A stretch of 22,013 nt of DNA. Source: CAYLOC01 sp964385195. Lineage in GTDB: Bacteria > Actinomycetota > Actinomycetes > Propionibacteriales > Nocardioidaceae. The notes below the pieces were generated by a model. The model ran no database searches. It saw nothing but the letters and a program-made list of their open reading frames with translations, and was not told the DNA's origin. The stretch is taken from assembly GCA_964385195.1 (NCBI GenBank), contig CAYLOC010000027.1, positions 1 to 22,013 on the forward strand, in the 5' to 3' direction. Positions within the stretch are counted from its first letter, which is position 1. Each line of letters opens with the position of its first letter. This document shows, in pieces, positions 1 through 7,511 of the stretch. Both the position numbers and the translations under genes were made by a program.

Positions 1-14
1 GAAGAGGCAGACAC

Positions 15-2018
15 GTGACCAAGTACCGGCGTACCGTCGGCGTTGTTATCGGGGGGTTGACCGTCGCGGCGATGGCAGCGGCCCCCGTTCAGGCAGCGCC
101 CGCGGGCAATTCGCAGAGTGGGCATTCCAACGACCATCGGGTCACGCTGCCGGACAGCGTCCCCGCGTGGGCCAATGCAGGCAACTCCGTAGCCCGGGTG
201 GGCCAATCCCGGCCGGTGACGTTCAACGTCATGTTGCCGCTGCGCAATGTTGAGAAGGCGAATGACCTCGCAGCAGCCGTCTCGACTCCCGGAAGCTCGT
301 CGTACGGCGACTTCCTCACCGAGCAGGAGTTCACCAAGGCATTCGCGCCAAGCCAACGCTCCACGGCCAAGGTTTCCAAGTGGCTGCGAGCCAATGGCTT
401 CAAAGTCCTGGGCAGCAGGGCGGGCAACATGTTCGTCCGGGCCCAAGGCACCGCCGGGGAAGTCGAGCGGGCCTTCCACACCGATCTAGGCCTGTACCGG
501 GTAGCCGGCAAGACTCTGCGCGCCCCGAGCCGGCCCTTGTCGGTGCCGGCGTCGGTACGGTCCGCCGTTGCCGGGATCACCGGCATCGACGAGACCAGCG
601 CGCTGTTCACGCCGGCGCACACCGACCCCAACGGCCTAGGCGTCCGCAAGGCGGTTGCCAACCGCCCCCAGGACCACAAGGTCATCCCGGGTGGCCCGGG
701 CAGCCATGGGGTGCGGCCCACCAACCCCCTGTCGCGGGGACTCCCGGCCGCGAGCAATCCCGACCAGTGCTCGAGCTACTGGGGTCAGCACTCCAACAAG
801 AACCTGCCGAAGAAGTACCGGCACCAGCCAACGATCCTGTGCAGCTACTTCAACGGTGGCTACACCTGGTCCCAGACGCGGAAGATCATGCACTGGTCCG
901 GCAAGCACCGCGGCAAGGGCCAGACGGTCGGCATCCTGTTGGCATACAACCTTCCGTCAGCGAAGTCCGACGCAAACAAGACGGCGCGGAGCCAGGGCGT
1001 TCGCACCCTCAACAACAAGACGTACAAGACCGAGCTGACCAAGCCGTTCACCCGCAAGAGCGCGTGTGGCGAAGACACCTGGCATCTTGAGCAGGCTCTG
1101 GACATCCAGGCAGTGCACAACATGGCCCCGGCAGCCAAAATCATCTACTACGGGGCCAAGAGCTGCTACGACCTCCCGAGCGGCTTCGCCCAAGCCGTGC
1201 ACCAAGGCAAGGCCTCGATCCTCACCGCGTCCTACTCGATGAACGGTGGAGAGCCCGGGCCTGACAGCCCCGTTTTCAAGCAGTACCACCGCACGCTGCT
1301 CAAGGCTGCCCTCAAGGGCATCGCAGTGTTGTTCTGCACCGGTGACAACGGTGACCACACCCTCGCCAATGGGCAGAAGTACGTCGACTACCCGGCCTCC
1401 GACCCGTTCGCTACAGCAGTCGGCGGGATCGCTGCCGGTGTCGGTCAGCACAACGGGATCGTGTTCCGCACTGGCTGGGAGTGGCAGCCGTGGCTGCTGC
1501 AGAACGGTAAGTGGGCCAAGCAGGACCCGTCGCAGTTCTTTGGCCACAACGGTGTTGGCGCCGGTGGCGGCGTCAGCGCCTACTACCAGAAGAAGAACTG
1601 GCAGAAGTTCCTGCCCGGCAAGCACCGCCACACGCCGGACATCGCGGCGCTGGCGGACCCGTTCACCGGGATGAAGGTCGGTACCTCGGCTGGCACCGGT
1701 AACTACCACCTCATCGCTGGCGGTGGCACCAGCCTTGCCGCCCCACTCGTGGCCGGACTGGTTGCGGATGCGCAAGACGCCCAGAACAGGCGGCTCGGCT
1801 ACCTGAACCCGGCGCTCTATCAGTTGCGCGGGACGAACGGTATCCAGGACATCAAGCACCGTCGGCAGAGCTTCACCACGCTTCTCCAAAGTGGCGGGCA
1901 CCTGCTGGTGGGCCTCGACGGTAAGCCAGAGTCGCTGAGGGCGCACAAGGGCTACGACCACGTGACCGGCCTAGGCATCCCCGGGCCCGGTTTCACCACG
2001 AAACTCGGCAAGAAGTGA
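15..2018 (+). CDS. Secreted S53 family (sedolisin/kumamolisin-type) serine-carboxyl peptidase, pro-form
   Basis: A 667-residue exported pro-protease. Residues 1-28 form a Sec signal peptide (basic MTKYRR, hydrophobic core, likely cleavage after VQA). Residues about 65-195 match the Pro-kumamolisin activation domain (SSYGDFLTEQEF; ITGID near its end). A Gly/Pro-rich linker follows, then the catalytic domain from about 270. The S53 Glu-Asp-Ser machinery is visible: E359 and D363 in LEQALD, oxyanion Asp D444 in CTGDNG, and nucleophile S573 in GGTSLAAP. The C-terminal calcium site is partly kept: D612-I613, then GYDHVTGLG with D648. The usual Gly-x-Asn after the first Asp is not obvious. Start is GTG with AGAGG 7 nt upstream; the promoter lies outside the window. 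Members of this family self-activate at acidic pH and degrade proteins outside the cell. The catalytic part is rich in Lys and His. Family call is firm; substrate is unknown. Confidence 0.95.
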   Translation: MTKYRRTVGVVIGGLTVAAMAAAPVQAAPAGNSQSGHSNDHRVTLPDSVPAWANAGNSVARVGQSRPVTFNVMLPLRNVEKANDLAAAVSTPGSSSYGDFLTEQEFTKAFAPSQRSTAKVSKWLRANGFKVLGSRAGNMFVRAQGTAGEVERAFHTDLGLYRVAGKTLRAPSRPLSVPASVRSAVAGITGIDETSALFTPAHTDPNGLGVRKAVANRPQDHKVIPGGPGSHGVRPTNPLSRGLPAASNPDQCSSYWGQHSNKNLPKKYRHQPTILCSYFNGGYTWSQTRKIMHWSGKHRGKGQTVGILLAYNLPSAKSDANKTARSQGVRTLNNKTYKTELTKPFTRKSACGEDTWHLEQALDIQAVHNMAPAAKIIYYGAKSCYDLPSGFAQAVHQGKASILTASYSMNGGEPGPDSPVFKQYHRTLLKAALKGIAVLFCTGDNGDHTLANGQKYVDYPASDPFATAVGGIAAGVGQHNGIVFRTGWEWQPWLLQNGKWAKQDPSQFFGHNGVGAGGGVSAYYQKKNWQKFLPGKHRHTPDIAALADPFTGMKVGTSAGTGNYHLIAGGGTSLAAPLVAGLVADAQDAQNRRLGYLNPALYQLRGTNGIQDIKHRRQSFTTLLQSGGHLLVGLDGKPESLRAHKGYDHVTGLGIPGPGFTTKLGKK

Positions 2019-2058
2019 CGAGTCCTGACGACTCGTCCATACGAAAGGGGAAATTGAC

Positions 2059-2991
2059 GTGTCCTTGATACGGACAACCAAAGGCCGAGCAGCCGTGGCT
2101 GCCGCGGCGGTGAGTGTGATCGGGGGAGCTGCCGCCGTGGGCCTGGTCGCCGTACCAGCCGGTGCTGCGGTCACCGCTCCGTCGGTCGCATGGGGAGCGC
2201 AAGGAGGCGGAAAGGGTCCAACCCCCTACGTCAAGGGAAGCGGAACCAAGTCAGCAGGCAGCGTCACCTTCGGCGCCGGCACAGTGCCGACCGGGAAGGT
2301 GAGCACCTTGCAGGTGCACGCAGAGCCCGGGAAGGCAACAGCGTCGGTTGGCAGCGGAACCCTCTTCGACGTGCTGCCAGCAGCGAAGATCACCTTCAGC
2401 GGGCTCACCGCCACCTGCACCAACGGCAAGGCCCAGGTGAGCATCGCCAGCGGTAAAGCTGGTGGTACCTCCATCGCCGGTACGTACCACGGAGCGAAGA
2501 CCTACCAGCTCGGCGGGGGTTCGCATGTGACGATCGGTGCCCAGAGCAGTGATGGCGACTCCACCCACGTTATCGGCATCCAAGCGGTGATCGAGTCTGG
2601 CAGTTTCGGCCAGTCGATCACGTTGGCTTCGGCAACGTGTGGCAAGCAGCAGCAGCCGACCACGACGCCGACCACCACGACGCCGACGACGACGGCCCCC
2701 ACGACAACGACACCCACCACGACGACCCCGACGAGTTCGCCGACCCCGACGTCGAGCCCGACTCCGACGGAGACGTCCAGCCCCACCCCCACGTCGAGTC
2801 CGACGCCAACGGAGACGGCCACGCCGACCCCGACGTCGAGTCCGACTCCCACCGAGACGGCTACGCCGACCGCGCCGCCGACTACTCCCACGGAGACCAC
2901 CACTCCGACGGAGACGCCGACGCCCACGGAGCCGACGCAGACGAGTGAGCCGCCTCCGCCGCCACCAACGAAGGTGCCGGCCGGACTGTAA
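2059..2991 (+). CDS. Secreted protein with Pro/Thr-rich repetitive C-terminal tail, function unknown
   Basis: A 310-residue exported protein. Start is GTG with AAAGGGG 8 nt upstream. Residues 1-37 are an Ala-rich signal peptide. Residues about 38-195 form a Gly/Ser/Thr-rich, probably beta-sandwich domain with only two cysteines (C120, C194), well placed for one disulfide after export. Its style (ending in ITLASATCG) resembles the actinobacterial 'choice-of-anchor P' secreted proteins, but this is impression only. Residues 200-300 are a low-complexity Thr/Pro/Ser/Glu tail containing three near-identical 14-residue units beginning SSPTPTET, preceded by pure TTTP repeats. Such tails span the cell wall and are often O-mannosylated in actinobacteria. 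There is no LPxTG motif and no C-terminal membrane helix; the protein ends KVPAGL. It starts 40 bp after the S53 peptidase gene, so co-transcription is likely. Confidence 0.8.
   Translation: MSLIRTTKGRAAVAAAAVSVIGGAAAVGLVAVPAGAAVTAPSVAWGAQGGGKGPTPYVKGSGTKSAGSVTFGAGTVPTGKVSTLQVHAEPGKATASVGSGTLFDVLPAAKITFSGLTATCTNGKAQVSIASGKAGGTSIAGTYHGAKTYQLGGGSHVTIGAQSSDGDSTHVIGIQAVIESGSFGQSITLASATCGKQQQPTTTPTTTTPTTTAPTTTTPTTTTPTSSPTPTSSPTPTETSSPTPTSSPTPTETATPTPTSSPTPTETATPTAPPTTPTETTTPTETPTPTEPTQTSEPPPPPPTKVPAGL
2728..2871 (+). repeat. In-gene 42-bp tandem repeats coding the Pro/Thr-rich tail
   Basis: Inside the secreted-protein gene, about three tandem 42-bp units code 14-residue blocks (SSPTPT-ETSSPTPT, SSPTPT-ETATPTPT, SSPTPT-ETATPTAP). 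The third position varies between units, which indicates selection on the protein sequence. The boundaries are approximate. Confidence 0.7.
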
Positions 2992-3016
2992 CCGGCTTCC
3001 TCGGTTCCCCTCACGG

Positions 3017-3050
3017 GTGTGGCCCTCGCGCGACAGCGCGGGGGTCACAC
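3017..3050. terminator. Bidirectional intrinsic-type terminator hairpin
   Basis: A 15-bp stem (3017-3031 with 3036-3050, two G-T wobbles, otherwise complete) closed by a GACA tetraloop. It sits between the convergent stop codons of the secreted-protein gene (2991) and the helicase gene (3074). There is no T-tract on either side, as is common for actinobacterial hairpin terminators. Confidence 0.8.
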
Positions 3051-3073
3051 CTCGTTCCGGCCCGGTTCTCGCC

Positions 3074-5128
3074 CTACCGCAACCGGGCCAGGGCAGCAAG
3101 CACGACGTCGCGGTCGTACGTCGGCCACATCGGCGGCAGGGAGGCGCGCAGGAAGCCGCCGTACCGGGCCGTTGCGAGCCGCGGATCCAGCACTGCCACC
3201 ACGCCACGATCGGCGGTGGTCCGGATGAGCCTGCCGGCCCCTTGTGCCAGCAACAGTGCGGCGTGGCTGGCCGACACGGTCATGAACCCATTGCCGCCGG
3301 CGCGGTCCACCGCACGCGCCCGTGCCGACATCAGCGGGTCGTCCGGGCGGGGAAACGGAATCCGGTCGATGATGACCAACTGGCACGTCTCGCCCGGTAC
3401 GTCGAGGCCCTGCCACAGCGACAGCGTCCCGAACAAGCACGCCGCGGTGTTCGCGACGAACTCTGCCTTCAGGTGCGACAGCTGCCCGTCGCCCTGGCAG
3501 AGCACCGTCATCTCCGGCATCCGTTCCCGGACCTCAACCGCCGCGGCCTCGGCTGCCCTCCGTGACGAGAACAGCCCCAAGGTTCGCCCACCGGCGGCCC
3601 GAATCAAGTCGACGATCTCCTTGACCTGCTCCGGTCCGGGGCCGTCCCGTCCCGGCGGGGGGAGCGAGCGCGCGACGTACACAATCGCCTGGCGGGCATA
3701 GTCGAACGGCGACCCGACGTCGATGGCATGCCACGGCAGCACCAGCGCCGCCGTGTCCTCATCATCGGTCTCGGCCACCTCCCCGTCACTGCCGTCGTCC
3801 AACGGCTGACGAGGTGCGTCCGGCAGCGCCTCGACCTGCTCGGACGGCTTCAACCCCACTGCGGTGGCCACGGCGGTGAAGTCCCCGCCCAGTCGCAGGG
3901 TCGCCGAGGTGAACACCACGGTCTTCGCTGCCAGCAGCCGCGCACGCAACGCACCCCACACCTGCAACGGAGCGACCGCCAGCTGCCGCCCACCGCGGGA
4001 CCGGTCGCGTTCGGCGAGCCACACCACGTCCTGTTCCACGTTGGCACCGAGCCGCTCGGCGATCTTGCCGACCTCGTCGGTCATCGCCCGCGCCTGCTGT
4101 CGTGCCGCATCTGCGTCCGCAGCCCCGCCGGCCGGTTCGCGCGGAATGGCCGAGAACGCTGCACGGGCAGCGTTGCGGACCAGCGCCAGGACGTCGGCCA
4201 GCGCCTCTGGGAGTACGTCGATGCGTCCGGGTTGGAGATCCTCCAGCACTCCGCGGAGGGTGTCCCCGGCGTCGCCGAGCTCCCCCGCCTCGCCGCCGTC
4301 GACGAAGTTGCGTGCCCGGCGGGCCGCACGCTCGACCATCGGCACCGAGAGCTCGTCGGTCTCGGCCTGGGTGACCCGAGACACGAGTTCGTGTGCCTCG
4401 TCGACCACGACCACGTCGTAGTCGGGCAGCATCGGGACCCCTTCGATCGCGTCGATCGCCAGCAGCGAGTGGTTCGTGACCACGATGTCGGAACGGTGCG
4501 CCCGCTCCCGGGCACGCTCGGCGAAGCACTCCACGCCGTACGGGCAGCGCGTCGCTCCCAGACACTCCCGATGGGTGACCGACACCTGCCGCCATGCACG
4601 GTCGGTATGGGAAGGCGCGGCATCACGGTCCCCCTCGCCACGACCGTCGGCCTCGGCCTCCGCCCAGCGGCGTAGCTCCAGCACCTCTCCGCCAAGCGAG
4701 CCCTCGGGGACGTCGACCAACGTGCCCTGCTCGTCGGGCACTCCATCGCGGACCCGGTGCAGGCACGCGTAGTTCGACCGCCCTTTCAGCACCGCATACC
4801 TCGGCTTGCGACCCAGGACGTGCCGGGTGCCCTCGATCAGCGCCGGCAGGTCCTTGCTGACCAGCTGGTGCTGCAACGCCAGCGTGGCCGTGGCTACCAC
4901 GACCCGGTCGGGATGCAGCACCGCCGGGACGAGATAGCCCAGCGACTTCCCGGTGCCGGTACCGGCCTGCACCAGCAGGTGGGTACCGGTGTCCATCGCG
5001 TCCCGTACCGCCTCGGCCATCCGGACCTGGCCCGGGCGGTCCGTCCCGCGCAGACTCGAGACCGCCGCATGCAGAACCTGCGGCACGTCCGGCGTACCGG
5101 AGTCGTCGTCGAGTTGCTCCGCACCCAC
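3074..5128 (-). CDS. DinG/XPD-like ATP-dependent DNA helicase (Fe-S type, superfamily 2)
   Basis: A 684-residue SF2 helicase of the DinG/YoaA/XPD group. Walker A is AGTGTGKS at 55-62 and the DEAH box is at 243-246. The late arginine-finger motif QGAGRLIR is at 629-636. Between motifs I and II are four cysteines, C122, C189, C195 and C201 (CLGATRCPYGVEC), in the arrangement that binds the 4Fe-4S cluster of this family. These enzymes unwind DNA 5' to 3' and are linked to R-loop, D-loop or G4 processing during repair. Start is GTG (rc 5126-5128), 9 bp after the hflX stop, so translation is probably coupled; no strong ribosome binding site is seen. An N-terminal exonuclease domain, as in some Firmicutes DinG proteins, is absent. 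It could be annotated dinG, but the family is not resolved well enough to assign a symbol. Confidence 0.92.
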   Translation of the reverse strand: MGAEQLDDDSGTPDVPQVLHAAVSSLRGTDRPGQVRMAEAVRDAMDTGTHLLVQAGTGTGKSLGYLVPAVLHPDRVVVATATLALQHQLVSKDLPALIEGTRHVLGRKPRYAVLKGRSNYACLHRVRDGVPDEQGTLVDVPEGSLGGEVLELRRWAEAEADGRGEGDRDAAPSHTDRAWRQVSVTHRECLGATRCPYGVECFAERARERAHRSDIVVTNHSLLAIDAIEGVPMLPDYDVVVVDEAHELVSRVTQAETDELSVPMVERAARRARNFVDGGEAGELGDAGDTLRGVLEDLQPGRIDVLPEALADVLALVRNAARAAFSAIPREPAGGAADADAARQQARAMTDEVGKIAERLGANVEQDVVWLAERDRSRGGRQLAVAPLQVWGALRARLLAAKTVVFTSATLRLGGDFTAVATAVGLKPSEQVEALPDAPRQPLDDGSDGEVAETDDEDTAALVLPWHAIDVGSPFDYARQAIVYVARSLPPPGRDGPGPEQVKEIVDLIRAAGGRTLGLFSSRRAAEAAAVEVRERMPEMTVLCQGDGQLSHLKAEFVANTAACLFGTLSLWQGLDVPGETCQLVIIDRIPFPRPDDPLMSARARAVDRAGGNGFMTVSASHAALLLAQGAGRLIRTTADRGVVAVLDPRLATARYGGFLRASLPPMWPTYDRDVVLAALARLR

Positions 5129-5137
5129 CCCGCGAGG

Positions 5138-6526
5138 CTAGCCGACGTGGCCGACGGCGAACTGCTCCAACTCGTCGGCGAGCCGGGGGTGCACCATCGC
5201 CCGCACCAGCGACCCCTCGCCGCCGTGCTCGATCGACAACAACTCCCCGTGCTCGTGGATCTGGCTGACCAGGTCACCACGCTCGTAGGGCACCAGGGCC
5301 TCCACCTTCACCGCCGGCCGGGGAAGCCGTGCCTCCACCGCCGTACGCAGCTCATCGATCCCGTCGCCGGTACGGGCCGAGACCACCACGGACTGCGGCT
5401 CGCGGCGGCGCAGCCGCGCGACCACCAGCGGGTCGGCAGCGTCCGCCTTGTTGATCGCCACCAGCTCCGGCACCTCGGCCGCACCGATCTCGGCGAAGAC
5501 CTCACGGACCGCGGCGATCTGCCCCTCCGGGTCCGGCTGCGAGCCGTCGACGACGTGCAGCACGAGGTCGGACTCGGCGACCTCCTCCAGCGTGGACCGG
5601 AACGCCTCCACCAGCTGGTGCGGAAGGTGGCGGACGAAACCGACGGTGTCGGAGAGCGTGTAGGTGCGTCCCTCCGGGGTGGTGGTACGACGGGTGGTGG
5701 GGTCCAGCGTGGCAAACAGCGCGTCCTCGACCAGCACCCCCGCACCGGTGAGCCGGTTCAGCAGTGAGGACTTGCCCGCGTTGGTATACCCCGCGATGGC
5801 GACGGCAGGCACCTCGTTCCGGACCCGGCGGGACTTCTTCGTGATTCGGGCGGTCTTCATGTGCGCCAGGTCGCGGCGGAGCTTGGCCATCCGGGCGTTG
5901 ATGCGCCGCCGGTCGGTCTCCAGCTTCGTCTCGCCGGGTCCCCGGCCGCCGATACCGCCGCCCTGCGAGCCGACCCGGCCACCGGCCTGACGCGAGAGAT
6001 TGCCGCCCCAGCCACGCAGCCGCTGACGCAGGTACTCCAACTGGGCGAGCTCGACCTGGGCCTTGCCTTCCTTGGAGCGGGCGTGCTGGGCGAAGATGTC
6101 AAGGATCAGCGCGGTCCGATCGACCACCTTCACGCTGACGCGATCCTCAAGGTTGCGCAGCTGAGAGGGGCTGAGCTCGCCGTCACAGATCACGGTGTCC
6201 GCGCCGGTCTCGGCCACCACCAGCCGAAGGTGGTCGACCTTACCCGGGCCGATGTAGGTCGCGGCGTCAGGCTTCGACCGGCGCTGCGACAGCGCCTCGA
6301 GCACCTGCGACCCCGCGGTCTCGGCCAGTAGCTTCAGCTCCGCCAGTGAGTTGTCGGCGTCGGTGACGGTGCCCTCGGTCCATACCCCGACCAGTACCAC
6401 GCGCTCCAGCCGGAGCCGCCGGTACTCAACCTCGGAGACGTCCTCGAGCTCGGTGGACAGTCCGGCGACACGCCGCAGCGCGTACCGCTCCTCCAGGTCG
6501 AGGTCCTCAGTGCCTGTGGTTTCCAT
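5138..6526 (-). CDS. hflX: GTPase HflX, ribosome-associated
   Basis: A 462-residue HflX-type GTPase. The N-terminal HflX domain (about 35-225) ends in the Gly-rich segment GGIGGRGPGETKLE at about 190-204, a family hallmark, followed by a basic helix. The G domain shows G1 GYTNAGKS (246-253), G3 DTVG (293-296), G4 NKAD (359-362) and G5 SAR (383-385). HflX binds the 50S ribosomal subunit and splits or rescues stalled ribosomes under stress. An upstream in-frame ATG would add 24 residues, but the ATG at 6526 is preferred. It starts the conserved METTGTED-like N-terminus and lies 9 nt from a TACAGT -10 box, suggesting a (near-)leaderless mRNA. It forms a two-gene operon with the downstream helicase. 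In related actinobacteria hflX usually follows dapF directly; here a tetR-MFS pair lies between. Confidence 0.96.
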   Translation of the reverse strand: METTGTEDLDLEERYALRRVAGLSTELEDVSEVEYRRLRLERVVLVGVWTEGTVTDADNSLAELKLLAETAGSQVLEALSQRRSKPDAATYIGPGKVDHLRLVVAETGADTVICDGELSPSQLRNLEDRVSVKVVDRTALILDIFAQHARSKEGKAQVELAQLEYLRQRLRGWGGNLSRQAGGRVGSQGGGIGGRGPGETKLETDRRRINARMAKLRRDLAHMKTARITKKSRRVRNEVPAVAIAGYTNAGKSSLLNRLTGAGVLVEDALFATLDPTTRRTTTPEGRTYTLSDTVGFVRHLPHQLVEAFRSTLEEVAESDLVLHVVDGSQPDPEGQIAAVREVFAEIGAAEVPELVAINKADAADPLVVARLRRREPQSVVVSARTGDGIDELRTAVEARLPRPAVKVEALVPYERGDLVSQIHEHGELLSIEHGGEGSLVRAMVHPRLADELEQFAVGHVG

Positions 6527-6535
6527 GTGCGGTCC

Positions 6536-6541
6536 ACTGTA
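6536..6541 (-). promoter_or_regulatory. Probable -10 box for hflX (leaderless or near-leaderless)
   Basis: On the - strand TACAGT lies 9 nt before the hflX ATG, so transcription would begin at or within a few bases of the start codon. A 6-bp palindrome (CGCCGG-AAG-CCGGCG, 6542-6556) directly upstream falls in the -10/-35 spacer and could be an operator. No clear -35 is seen. Confidence 0.45.
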
Positions 6542-6572
6542 CGCCGGAAGCCGGCGCCCCTCGACCGGATTT

Positions 6573-6620
6573 GCGTCCTGCAGGGCGCGCCCAACCACGC
6601 GCGCGCGGCAGGACGTTACG
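6573..6620. repeat. 48-nt palindromic repeat, unit 1
   Basis: This element begins GCGTCCTGC and ends GCAGGACGTTACG, with perfect 8-bp outer arms (6574-6581 and 6608-6615) around a 26-nt GC-rich inner segment with CGCGC tracts, plus a one-sided TTACG tail. A second copy of the same length, arms and tail lies at 6646-6693. It sits between hflX and tetR. Confidence 0.8.
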
Positions 6621-6645
6621 CGACGCGCCCCCTCGCCGTACCACA

Positions 6646-6693
6646 GCGTCCTGCGGGGTGCGCGTGCTCGCGCGCGAGGTGCAGGACGTTACG
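6646..6693. repeat. 48-nt palindromic repeat, unit 2 (overlaps tetR stop)
   Basis: Second copy of the element at 6573-6620: identical outer arms (6647-6654 and 6681-6688), the same 26-nt inner length and the same TTACG tail. The inner part contains the perfect palindrome CTCGCGCGCGAG. The TTA of the tail (6689-6691) is the TAA stop codon of tetR on the - strand, so the hairpin can serve as its terminator. Confidence 0.8.
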
Positions 6694-7423
6694 GGGTGGG
6701 GGGGCGCGAGGAGACAGCGGCGATGCCGGACAGCAGTACGTCGAGGCCGAACTCGAAGCGGTCCTCCCCCGAGCCGCTGGTCAGCGCCACCGCCAGGCCG
6801 CTGATGTGTGGGAATGCCTCCGCGGGAAGCGAGGCGAAGTACTCCCGCAGCCGCGACAGGAACGCCTCGTCGGCCTCCGGGGTCGGCTCCCCGGGGGCGA
6901 GCCTCCGCCGCGCATCCTCCTCCACCGCGTGCGCGCTGACGTAGAGCGGCAGCAGGTCGACGGCGTAGGCCGCCACCTGGTCACTCAGCCCCCCGGCACG
7001 CAGGATCGCGAGCAGGCCCTCGGTGACCCGCATCGCCTCCGGGCCGGTGGGGATGTAGGCCACGGACGCGCTGGCGACCCCGGGATGACGCCGCATCGCG
7101 GAGAACGTGTCACGCATCAGCTGCTTGACCTGCTCCTGCCACCGCTCCGGGTCCGGTGCCGGTACGTCGACTTCGGCCGAGACCCGATCCACGACCAGCG
7201 CATCGAGCTCGCTCTTGCCCTCGATGTGGGCGTACAGCGACGCCGGCCCGGTGCCGAGCTCGCCGGCCAGGCGTCGCATCGTCACCGCGGAATAACCCTC
7301 CCGAGCCATCACCGCGAATGCCGCGTCGAGGATGCGCTCCAGGGTGAGGGGCCGCTTGCGGCTCGCCCGGGTGCGCGCACGCGTCCGGCCGAACGGAGGG
7401 GCCGGCATCTGGGGGTGGCTCAT
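6689..7423 (-). CDS. TetR/AcrR family transcriptional repressor
   Basis: A 244-residue one-domain-plus-ligand regulator. A basic leader (RTRARTRASRKR) precedes the TetR helix-turn-helix at about 26-75 (LERILDAAFAVMAREGYSAV, recognition part GPASLYAHIEGK). The remaining roughly 165 residues are helical and would form the ligand-binding and dimerisation domain. The gene is divergent from a DHA2 exporter, the classic arrangement for a drug-sensing repressor that controls itself and the pump. Start: an ATG at 7450 would lie inside an operator half-site region, whereas the ATG at 7423 is 7 nt from a TACAGT -10 box and fits a leaderless transcript, so 7423 is chosen. The stop codon falls inside a palindromic repeat. 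Ligand unknown. Confidence 0.92.
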   Translation of the reverse strand: MSHPQMPAPPFGRTRARTRASRKRPLTLERILDAAFAVMAREGYSAVTMRRLAGELGTGPASLYAHIEGKSELDALVVDRVSAEVDVPAPDPERWQEQVKQLMRDTFSAMRRHPGVASASVAYIPTGPEAMRVTEGLLAILRAGGLSDQVAAYAVDLLPLYVSAHAVEEDARRRLAPGEPTPEADEAFLSRLREYFASLPAEAFPHISGLAVALTSGSGEDRFEFGLDVLLSGIAAVSSRPPTP

Positions 7424-7430
7424 GTCGATC

Positions 7431-7436
7431 ACTGTA
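7431..7436 (-). promoter_or_regulatory. Probable -10 box of tetR (leaderless geometry)
   Basis: TACAGT on the - strand ends 7 nt before the ATG at 7423, placing the predicted transcription start at the start codon. No convincing -35 is seen; the region where it would lie is occupied by the first repressor half-sites. Confidence 0.45.
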
Positions 7437-7437
7437 C

Positions 7438-7466
7438 TTGACACGAACATCGTTCGCGTGTAAAAC
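7438..7466 (+). promoter_or_regulatory. Promoter of the MFS exporter gene
   Basis: A consensus -35 TTGACA (7438-7443), exactly 17 bp of spacer, then TAAAAC (7461-7466) as -10 (4 of 6 matches). The first CGAAC-N3-GTTCG operator lies wholly in the spacer, so a bound repressor would exclude RNA polymerase. Confidence 0.65.
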
Positions 7467-7495
7467 AGTGTTCGTAATCATTCGAACAGCGTTCG
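7444..7495. promoter_or_regulatory. TetR-type operator cluster (CGAAC/GTTCG half-sites)
   Basis: Two identical 13-bp palindromes CGAAC-N3-GTTCG occur at 7444-7456 and 7483-7495, exactly 39 bp apart. A lone GTTCG at 7470-7474 lies between them and also pairs with the 7483 half-site (TGTTCG/CGAACA across 8 bp). The cluster fills the gap between tetR and the divergent exporter and covers the exporter promoter. Binding by the adjacent TetR protein is inferred from position and symmetry. Confidence 0.7.
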
Positions 7496-7511
7496 TTCTG
7501 GAGGGGGACGC

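Noticed and set aside
957..1961. Long open frame on the - strand inside the S53 peptidase gene
   Set aside because: It is the antisense shadow of a gene with a full set of catalytic motifs; the predicted protein has no recognisable domain and reflects GC-biased third positions.
2661..2960. Possible CRISPR array or minisatellite in the repetitive stretch
   Set aside because: The repeats are in frame, contiguous and code Thr/Pro/Ser/Glu units of an exported protein; there are no constant repeats separated by unique spacers.
2986..3037. Hidden LPxTG-like sorting signal (VPLTG) read past the stop of the secreted protein
   Set aside because: The frame after the TAA does contain VPLTG followed by a few residues, but no hydrophobic helix follows and the stop is clear, so there is no support for read-through or a frameshift.
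2251..3207. Arg/Gly-rich open frames on both strands over the Pro/Thr tail
   Set aside because: Repetitive Thr/Pro codons read in other frames give Arg-, Val- or Gly-rich frames. No ribosome binding site or domain is seen, and they cross the terminator hairpin.
3728..5767. Two long + strand frames opposite the helicase and hflX genes
   Set aside because: Both lie antisense to genes with complete motifs and show no domain, start signal or composition of their own.
6689..6710. G-rich run near 6694-6703 as a quadruplex or slippery site
   Set aside because: It is one short G run at the 3' end of tetR without the four spaced tracts of a quadruplex, and the reading frame there is intact.
7424..7450. 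Nine-residue longer start for the TetR protein
   Set aside because: The ATG at 7450 lies within the operator palindrome and upstream of the likely transcription start; the shorter start fits the -10 box.
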